Position numbers and translations under genes: made by a program. From Ciona intestinalis (lineage: Eukaryota; Chordata; Ascidiacea; Phlebobranchia; Cionidae), in contig NC_020167.2 of assembly GCF_000224145.3 (NCBI RefSeq), forward strand, positions 7,685,777-7,749,776: a DNA stretch of 64,000 bases, read 5' to 3'. The notes beneath the pieces were generated by a model. It worked only from the letters and a program-made list of their open reading frames with translations, ran no database searches and was not told the origin of the DNA. Within the stretch, counting starts at the first letter, position 1, and every line of letters begins with the position of its first letter. Below are positions 56,971 to 64,000 of the stretch, piece by piece.

Positions 56971-57161
56971 ATAATAGGGTGGGAAAAGACGGGACACCTT
57001 TAGCACAAAATATTAAAATTTCCTGATCGTGTTTTAAACAATTAACAACGGTCTATAGGCGTCGTGAGGATATGGTTTTATAATTATTTGAATGTTCTTT
57101 GTTTACTACCAAATGGGTCGGGAAATGACAAGGTGTCCCACCTCCCCCCACCCTACTATAT
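56971..57161 (+). mobile_element. 190 bp MITE, copy 12
   Basis: Complete copy, aatagggtgggaaaagacgg to ccccccaccctactatat. Confidence 0.9.
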
Positions 57162-57800
57162 ATTAAGCTTCATACTGAATACACAATGTATCATACCGTA
57201 GCTTAAATATTCGTTATCAAAACACGATCGCAACATTGCCACGGGCACTATACAAGTACAATATTTACATTGAGGTAATGAGGTCTATATGGATGAGTCA
57301 GCCTATAGAAAAGGATGTATGTAGATTCGTAAATGTCAAAACGAAAAAAGTTTGACGGAATGTTAAAGCACGCGTAGTGTTTTACCATGAAACACTGCCA
57401 TTCTAAGCGTAAATTAAAAATTGATTTTCCACTTTTTGCACAAAACAAAAAAAACAAAGTTTCACCGAGCCCTGTAACATAACCAAGTTTTCCTTTGCAA
57501 TATAACATTGCTATACTAAGTTTTAACTGGTAATTTTAAAGTTTTTCACTTTTCTTTAATCTCAGAAGCGAAGAAAACAAAGTTTGACTTAACACTTTAA
57601 ACAAAGTTTTTTTTCCATTGCTCTTGATATTGTGAATTAAAATTGGGTTTTTAGGTTTTTACTTTTTTACCTCACGTTAAAATGCCACAAAGTAACATTA
57701 AACAGCGAAATTCAAGCGTAAGTTTTGGCGTTTTCTATTTTCAAATAGAATAGAATCCTGACGTTTTGCATATTGTTTAAATGCCTTCACATTGGCCAGT

Positions 57801-58511
57801 TCACTTTACAGCTAAATGAATTATATCACCGCCATTGAAACCAAGTTCTCTCAATTTTCGAACTTTTCTTCTTTTTGCCACTTTCTTGTCGTTTTCATCG
57901 CCGAAGTAGCTTTGCCGGGAAGGCGGGATTCCGGAAATGACGTGTATGAACGTCTTCAGGTATCGAATGTCGTCATCAAGACGAAAAACACCTTGGTAGG
58001 GGAGACTCCCTAAATTAGCCTGTAAAGTAATGAGCTTTGTGGTAAATTCTGCCTTGGTGATCCTATGTATTTGTTAGATTTGGTACAGATTGTATATATT
58101 CCTGCGGGGTAAGATGGGATGCCGTTAGCACATAAATCCGATATTTCATGTTCGTGTTTTCGACAATTAACAACGATATTTAGGGCCGTGAGGATACGAT
58201 TTTATAATGTATTTTCACGCCGTCGTTAAAATTCTTTTTACCTTGAAAATGATTCTCTCCGGTGACTTTTCTTTGGAGTCGGATTTTGCAGAAACATCAG
58301 AATTCTTCTTTGTTTCTCTTTTTTCATCGTTAACTTCTTTACATTTTGAAATACGTCTTGTTTGCACTGCAGAGTAAATAGCACTTAACGATAATGGCTT
58401 CGACTGAGTGGGATAATGTTGGGTTTTCAACGAAATTGCCCTCGAATTTTCATACTTGGCGGGCCCGGGCAATAACATGGTATAAATGATGTGATCGGGC
58501 CTAATATACAC
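57801..58511 (-). CDS. Two-exon minus-strand coding segment, unrecognised
   Basis: Exon 58511(or less)-58242 and exon 58019-57801 join in phase 0 (donor aag then gtaaaa; acceptor tttacag). The first contains SLSAIYSAVQTRRISK and a Lys/Glu/Ser-rich stretch ending ERIIFK; the second starts ANLGSLPYQGVFRLDDDIRY, has KKVAKRRKVRKLRELG (basic, NLS-like) and ends HLAVK. The start is uncertain: ATG at 58511 or 58478, or an acceptor at 58499 (tatattag), whose phase fits the donor of exon 60155-59836 of the next gene. It may therefore be an alternative 3' end of that gene. I do not recognise the family. Confidence 0.5.
58101..58212 (+). mobile_element. 190 bp MITE, copy 13, truncated
   Basis: Only the left 110 bases; it lies in the intron between the two minus-strand exons 58242-58511 and 57801-58019. 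Confidence 0.75.
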
Positions 58512-58836
58512 TTATGTTAACGCGCTAATGATGGGTTTAACGGGCATGCTTCTCATGAAATATTCTTTTCCGTGCGTTTTATACATAGCGTATTTTAACT
58601 TCCTTTTTGCGGTAAATTATGATTGCGATTTCACTGATAGAAAAATTTCATGCCAACTCAAATTATAACATGGTAAATATTTGCTGCATAAGCATACGAA
58701 ACGTCTCGCGTTTCGTTTCTTGCGCTTTAAAAACGTAACAGACAAAAATCAAACCCCACAAATGCACAATAAAATATAAATATTCCGCCCAAACCGCATT
58801 GTCAGTCTCTAGTCTAATTCAAATACAATATTACAG

Positions 58837-61426
58837 TTATCGTCTGACATTTCGTTGGTATTCACCTGGCGTCTCAGCGAACACGCAAGTCAAGTTGTTT
58901 TTCACTTTTCGTTTCTTGGTCGACACTTGTGGTCTTTTCGCCTTCATCGGCGTGACGTAGTTGCTGACGTAGGTTCTGACGTCTTCCTTGTGATAATATG
59001 AAGGGGATTTGTTCCTTGGAGAAAGAGGAGGGGAAAAGCTTCTTCTTGTTGGAGATCCAACCGATGGACTTCTAAAGTTATACATATTAATAAAGTACTG
59101 TGGGGTAAGGTGGGACACCTTTAGCACATAATATCTAAATATCCTGATCGTGTTTTAAACAATTAAAAACGGTCTATGGGAGTCTGGAAGATACGGTTTA
59201 TAATTCTTTGAATGTTCTTTGTTTACTACCAAGTGGGACGAGAAAATAGAATGAAAAGGTTTCCCGTTTTCCCCAAACCTAGCACTATAACTTCAAAAAG
59301 ATGGACTTCCTTTTACATTCAACTTGACTTGTATGTGGATTTACGTTTAAACATCTGAACTCTGCATAGGTCGATCTAAATACTGTATATTATACATTGT
59401 ATAAGAAGATTCCTAATTTCTAATCCTTTTTAATACGCACTCTATACGCAATTGTAATCTATAATGCCATATTTGGTATCTAAGATTAAATCCGGACTAT
59501 ACATCTTCCGCGACAATCGTGTGATCTTGTCATTGTGGGTAAAACACCTATGCACTTAACAACTCTGTTTGTGTTGTTATGAAACGGTTTTACGTCCTTT
59601 GTGAATGCGATTTACTGTGCAATGACGGCATATTCTATAATCTATTTCTATATGGTTAGGTAATAAGATTGTGGATCCTGGAGAGGATTCTCCGGTGTTT
59701 TACAGATTAAGTTGGTTAGATTTAGTAGTTACGTTTGGCCTTGACGGTTAGCAGAAAAAGTAGGGGGAAATATATAGATTTTATGAAGCTTCGGGCCTCA
59801 AAATGCCCTAAAATTTACTGTACATTATTTTATACCTTTCGACTGATGATTTCCGTTGCGAAAATACTGAAGTCTTTTGCTCAGAAACGTTCGTATGTTG
59901 TAGCGAAACGTTTGTCCTATTCTGAAACTTGGCGCCACAGTTGTCCGTCGTCTTGTTCTGCGAAACGTTTGTCTTATTCTTCGCGGCGTTATAGCTATCC
60001 GTTGTGTTTTTATGCGCGACATCTGTGTTGCGTTGCACCGCGTTATTATCCCTTGTAATAAACTGACGTAAGTCTTCATCGGTTCGAATTGATTTCTTGG
60101 AAAATATCGTGGTTTGTGTTGATTTTACTTCGTATGAAGGGCTGGTTGGAAGCTGCTGTGGAAAATATGTTTATTAGTTGTTTGTGCCCTATGCGTATTA
60201 TTTATAAAGTAAGGTGAGATGGGACATCTTAAGTACATAATATCCAAATATCCTTATCGTGTTTTGAACAATTAACAACGGTCTATGGAAGTCGTGAGGA
60301 TACGGTTTTATAATTCTTTGAATGTTCTTTGTTTACTACCAAACAGGAGAGAAAATAGAACTAAAACTTGTCCCATCTTGTCCCAGCCCGGTGTAACCTC
60401 CAACACCACACACATAACTTTCACCTTAATAACATTCCTTGTTCTTCCTACGTCATCGCCCTTCACGTATTCGTACTTTAACACAACAAGATCTTTGTTG
60501 GCAGCCTCCCTGTCGCCACTTTGTGCCGTTTTCTCCTTCGATTCATTATTTGTATTTTTCAAGTTCGTGTCTTGTTTTCTCGATCTAACATTTACAGACT
60601 CATGGTTTTGGTTGCCTTCACTCCCTGTTGTTTTAGTTTTCCACCATTTTATTGGATTTCCATGTTGATCTTTACGCGAACTGAGAAAATATTTATATTT
60701 TATTATAATCCCGTCGTCATCGTCCTCTGCAGTACTTGACGTATCTACGTCATCACTGACGTCAACGTTGACCTCATCGCTCAATTCCCCTGTCTCGCTG
60801 GAGGATTCTTCCGACTCTGTTGGTTCAATTTCTTTTATGTCATCATTAAAACCGTTTCCGAGCCGCCTGTCAATCATTCTAGAGTTCCTGTCTTCCTCTT
60901 TCACGTAATTCGACCACATTTTAGTTGCTTGTCGCACTTTCTCGCGCAAAGTCGGGCGCTGTGGTTTGACATTGGCCACCGGGATCGTTTTCTGCACCTT
61001 TGAAATATACATTCTTTCGTTCTTCCCAAGAGCGGATTGAAAACTTCTCATTTGTTCCTCCGGGGCGTTCCTGAGCGCAATTTCGAGCGCTTTCGGCGTC
61101 TTCTTCGTCGGGGTTGTTGTGTTCCTGCTTCCATCACGCCTCTCCTCAATGCAGGAATCTGACTGGCTGGAACAACCGCTATCAACCGAAGCTATTCGTT
61201 CCTTCCGCATTGTCATCTCGTTGCCAACTTTCGAAGTCTGACTTATATTGTTCTTTGATTCCATTATTGCGTCTCCGTTTTCGTTCACGTCGTATTGGTA
61301 CTGCAGTAACACAGTATCTCGCTCGTCTATATCGCTTTTCTTGCTCTGCGCAAGCGCCCATACTTTACCATCCACTAACGCACACGTACCGACGATTTTC
61401 GACATTTTACGGCCTCGTAAGTTCAA
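58837..61426 (-). CDS. Acidic, Ser/Lys-rich protein of unknown family
   Basis: Three exons on the minus strand, 61426-60398, 60155-59836 and 59071-58837, join in phase to 527 residues; the ATG at 61405 (MSKIVGTCALVDGKVWALA) is the likelier start because it is followed by the best-ordered part. Visible features: VDSGCSSQSD (a DSGxxS pattern as in beta-TrCP degrons), EIALRNAPEEQMRSFQSALG, a basic helix TLREKVRQATKMWSNYVKEE, acidic stretches (DVDTSSTAEDDDDG), two similar strands IIIKYKYFLSS and LVVLKYEYVKG, then a Ser/Pro/Arg-rich end (SPTRRSFSPPLSPRNKSP). The first donor is weak (gttaca); another at AAG/gtgaaa, 27 bases earlier, keeps the phase. A strong donor in the last exon (ccag/gtgaat) has no partner I can find. 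Mostly disordered by appearance; function unknown. Confidence 0.62.
59095..59288 (+). mobile_element. 190 bp MITE, copy 14
   Basis: Complete copy lying just upstream (minus-strand sense) of the acceptor of exon 59071-58837. Confidence 0.87.
60206..60395 (+). mobile_element. 190 bp MITE, copy 15, directly after an exon
   Basis: Complete copy whose right end (ttgtcccagcccggtgta) lies a few bases from the donor of exon 61426-60398. Without splicing the open frame would run into the element for about 30 residues. Confidence 0.85.
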
Positions 61427-62008
61427 TAATTAACACAATTTCCAGCAATGCGCTCCCTCGTAAAGTTTTGCAGCTCATACGAATTCGTTGAAATGATAAT
61501 TCGACCCCCGAGTAGAGGGTGCAATTATTTTTAATGAAGCTTTGCACTGTATGTTACGACCCTTCTACGCTAATAAGTGCGAAGCGGAACGCTGGGCGAA
61601 AACTTACCAACGGAGAAGATTATATCTCCGTACATAGAACAATACCCCCGGGGTAAGTAAAAAGATTCACGTTTTCAATTTGTATACGACCCAGCCTTTT
61701 TCGTGGCAGTTTGATCGATTCTCCTTGTATACCACATTCCTTAACCGGATGATATCATGCAGTCTTTGCTTATTCGGTAAACAGAAAAACCATGAAGTAT
61801 GCGAAAAACGGAATCATCTTCAGGGTACATCGTGATGCTTAAGTTCTCTCTAAAGGTACTGACGTCATAAATTTCAAAGCATAAGATCGAAATGTAAAAG
61901 CTACCAAATAAACTGTTTCGTTATATACTTGGGCGTTTATGAGCTTTTTCTGGAGTTTTAATAATTAAAAAGTTGTTTTAAATTTCAATGTGGTTTCAAA
62001 ATAATAAT

Positions 62009-62202
62009 ATAGTAGCATGGGGGGAAGATGGGACACTTTTTTATTCTATTTTCTCGTCCCATTTGCTAGTAAACAAAGCACATTCAAAGAATTATAAAAC
62101 CATATCCTCACGACCCCCATAGACCGTTGTTAATTGTTTAAAACACGATCAGAATTTTAAAATATTACGCGCTAACGGGGTTTCTTCTTCCCCCACCCTA
62201 CT
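62009..62202 (-). mobile_element. 190 bp MITE, copy 16
   Basis: Complete reverse copy, from agtagcatggggggaagatg to cccccaccctacta. Confidence 0.9.
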
Positions 62203-62547
62203 AAATTTCAAAGAATATCGATTATTAGTTTTAAAATTAGAACGCTTTTGTTGTAATTATAATTTTAGTTAAATTAGTTGAAAAAACATTAGAAGTTAGT
62301 TTCATATGTGGCAGTACTAAGGCTGATGAAACGGCACAAATCGTTATAAAACAAGTTGGTCTTGGCGAATGTTTATGCTTGTTCTGAAGGATTAGTTGCA
62401 AATGTAACGGTACATTGTTTATGCCGCGCTTCGCTGCGGTTGGGCAAACGCGTGTAAGAGGATAAACCAGTTGCTTGTCAAAACGTACATTAATGCTAGT
62501 CGTACCTATAAGAACAATTTCTGTTTCAAATTAATTTAATTTTAAAA

Positions 62548-62640
62548 AACGGAGCGAGGTGTATTAAACAGAAAACCCGCGTTATAACGAATGTTGTTTT
62601 CCGGCCACGCGAAGATAAAAAAGTTGCAATTATTTATGCA
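62548..62640 (+). mobile_element. SINE fragment
   Basis: Contains GCGAGGTGTATTAAACAGAA, CGCGTTATAACGAATG and GGCCACGCGAAGATAAA; head missing. Confidence 0.6.
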
Positions 62641-63085
62641 AAATATTTTTAGCCTAATCTTTACTTAGCCTACACTTTATTAAAATGTTCTGAATATATG
62701 GATTTATTCGGCCCACTAACAATTAAAGTTACAAGCATATGTAACGGAAACTGAATTTCCCACTTAGACCTACTTAAGTTTAAAACGGATTTAAGAATTT
62801 CTAAACCGATGTACTTATAGTTCGGAATTAAACTTGAAACATCGATTTAAGTTTAATCAGGTTTGACGTTGAATCCTGTATTGCTGTTATGAGATAGTAC
62901 GCTGCATAATTCATGATTAAGAATCTGAATAACATTTTTTAAATTCTCAACGGGAAATGATTTTTGTAAACCAATGTTGTGAACCATTTCGTTACTTTTT
63001 AGGACTATGGGTGTGACCGTGTGTCATATACCTGCCTCATTGGTTTTAGCATGGACTTTACATACAGATTCATATACATGTTGTC

Positions 63086-63369
63086 CGGCGCCGTGCTATA
63101 GTGGTTAGCGCGCCTGCCTGTAACCCAGAGGTAATGGGTTCAAGGCTCGATGCTGCTACCATTGTGGGCGTATGTGCCCATGGGCAAGACATGGGTTGTC
63201 TAAATTATCAGAAATACATAAAAAAAAAGAAAAAATCCAAAAAAATAATTACCTACAAAGTAACATACATGGTAACTCGTAAGCTGGCACGAGGTGTTAA
63301 ACCCGTGTGATAACGACTGTCGTTTTCCGGCCACGCGAGGATAAAGTAAGTTACATTCATTCATTCATG
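63086..63369 (+). mobile_element. Full-length tRNA-derived SINE with CATT tail
   Basis: The best copy in the window. The head resembles a tRNA gene: ctatagtggttagcgcgcct fits an A box and gggttcaaggctcg a B box of RNA polymerase III. The body has TGGGCAAGACA, GTAACATACATGGTAACTCG and GCACGAGG, and the end is (CATT)n. It cannot be a working tRNA: the acceptor ends do not pair. Confidence 0.88.
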
Positions 63370-63765
63370 TGAAGCTTATGGTTCGCATCGTAACCAAATT
63401 AACGTACGCTTGAATCGTGACTGGTGTACTAACTTAATAGTTGTTTGTTTTCGCACATCTGAAGTACAAACAATTAAGCATAGCTGTTTAAAGGCACCCA
63501 AAATAAATCTTTCGTTCTTGTGATACTATAGCGTTTTTAAACATTTTTTTGTCCCCGTTTTAAATATTCTTTGTCATATTTATGAGTGTTGTATAAGTTG
63601 GGTTAAAGGTTACGTTTTAACTTTTTAATTTCTGTTTTTTTAGCAAAGATAAAAACTCATAAATACTACGAGAATTTGCGTGATTTGTGTACAATACTTC
63701 ACAATTGCAAAAATTTATCCAGAATCTTTATTTATTTACCGTTAACTATAGCTGAACTGCTAAAA

Positions 63766-63790
63766 ATGTCTGGAAAACTCTATCAAGGAG
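63766..63790 (+). CDS. Possible first coding exon of a gene leaving the window
   Basis: ATG in good context (aaaATGtct) opens eight codons, MSGKLYQG, then the strong donor gtaagt in phase 1. The pyrimidine-rich acceptor ending at 63643 would give a 5' UTR of about 120 bases. Too short to assign a family. Confidence 0.4.
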
Positions 63791-63840
63791 GTAAGTTCGT
63801 CAACAAAGATTTGTTTGACCGTTTAAATTATCGTTTTCGA

Positions 63841-63957
63841 TACTAGTAAAGAATCCTCCCTTATGTTATCCATATAACTACTAACCCCTATAACCACACT
63901 TTCCACTAGCCTAATCTGTAACATACCGGAGGTCGGAGGATTCTTCACTAATGCTGA
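63841..63957. mobile_element. GAAGAATC-type fold-back element at the right edge
   Basis: Compact copy with clear ends: tactagtaaagaatcctcc and ggaggattcttcactaatg. It lies in the first intron of the gene starting at 63766, if that gene is real. Confidence 0.78.
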
Positions 63958-64000
63958 TTTTTAGACTTTAACATTCCTGTTTTCCAATTATAGTTTGCAA

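Larger units (their letters stand above)
56005..57800. other. HPS1 3' flank and interval to the minus-strand exons
   Basis: No exon recognised. Holds two copies of the 190 bp element and otherwise AT-rich DNA. HPS1 and the minus-strand exons at 57801-58511 are convergent. Confidence 0.6.
61427..63765. other. Divergent interval between two gene starts
   Basis: This lies between the start of the minus-strand gene and the possible plus-strand exon at 63766, so it should hold both promoters. No coding exon seen. A 190 bp element (62009-62202), a SINE fragment and a full SINE are inside. An acceptor-like site (tttctgtttttttag) ends at 63643. Confidence 0.6.

Noticed and set aside
60308..60397. 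C-terminal 30 residues of the long minus-strand frame as real protein
   Set aside because: They are encoded by the 190 bp element; splicing to exon 60155-59836 in the same phase explains the gene better.
60285..60668. Plus-strand frame of 127 residues
   Set aside because: Antisense to the unknown minus-strand gene and partly inside a 190 bp element.
63086..63160. tRNA gene
   Set aside because: The A and B box-like parts are there, but the acceptor stem does not pair and the sequence is repeated many times with a common body and tail: a SINE head.

Overview
The window looks like chordate genomic DNA from a tunicate, most likely an ascidian of the genus Ciona. It is AT-rich, its genes are cut into many small exons by short AT-rich introns, the proteins are chordate-like (TDP-43, HID1, HPS1, CLCA), and short fold-back transposons and tRNA-derived SINE pieces sit in almost every intron. 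Five runs of exactly 50 N mark scaffold gaps. Three of them separate near-identical copies of the same locus, which is what unmerged haplotypes of a very heterozygous genome produce. All gene models were spliced by eye; intron phases agree across every exon of the four multi-exon genes named next. The genus is inferred.

Layout. (1) 560-21544, plus strand: a large CLCA-family gene, 30 exons in the window, 5' end outside. It has the CLCA N-terminal domain, an intact VWA/MIDAS domain, a C-type lectin domain split by a long insertion with a furin-like site, an FN3 domain with a second degenerate VWA domain inside it, a transmembrane helix and a charged tail. The zinc-binding histidines of the CLCA protease motif are replaced. 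(2) 22120-32756, plus: a single-pass membrane adaptor with about a dozen tyrosine motifs, PAG1/LAX-like in layout, with two overlapping ITAM-type pairs near its C-terminus. (3) 34337-38765, plus: TDP-43 (TARDBP), 418 residues. (4) 40800-43160, plus: HID1, 786 residues in one exon. (5) 45597-56004, plus: HPS1, 722 residues in 15 exons. (6) 58837-61426, minus: an unrecognised acidic, serine-rich protein; 57801-58511, minus: two more exons, either a separate small gene or an alternative 3' end. (7) 63766-63790, plus: a possible first exon of a gene that leaves the window.

These genes form no obvious single pathway. HID1 (dense-core vesicle/trans-Golgi) and HPS1 (BLOC-3, lysosome-related organelles) both serve secretory-endosomal trafficking; the first two genes both encode single-pass membrane proteins. 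Space between genes is mostly mobile DNA: a family of about 190 bp elements (16 copies seen), a tRNA-headed SINE with a CATT tail, a hAT-type element with a perfect 8 bp target duplication, and two fold-back elements with perfect 9 bp target duplications.

The most notable points are the CLCA protein with two inserted extracellular modules and a lost metalloprotease motif, the intronless HID1, the T/G-rich intron in TDP-43 (TDP-43 binds UG-rich RNA), and the tandem ITAM-like tail of the adaptor.
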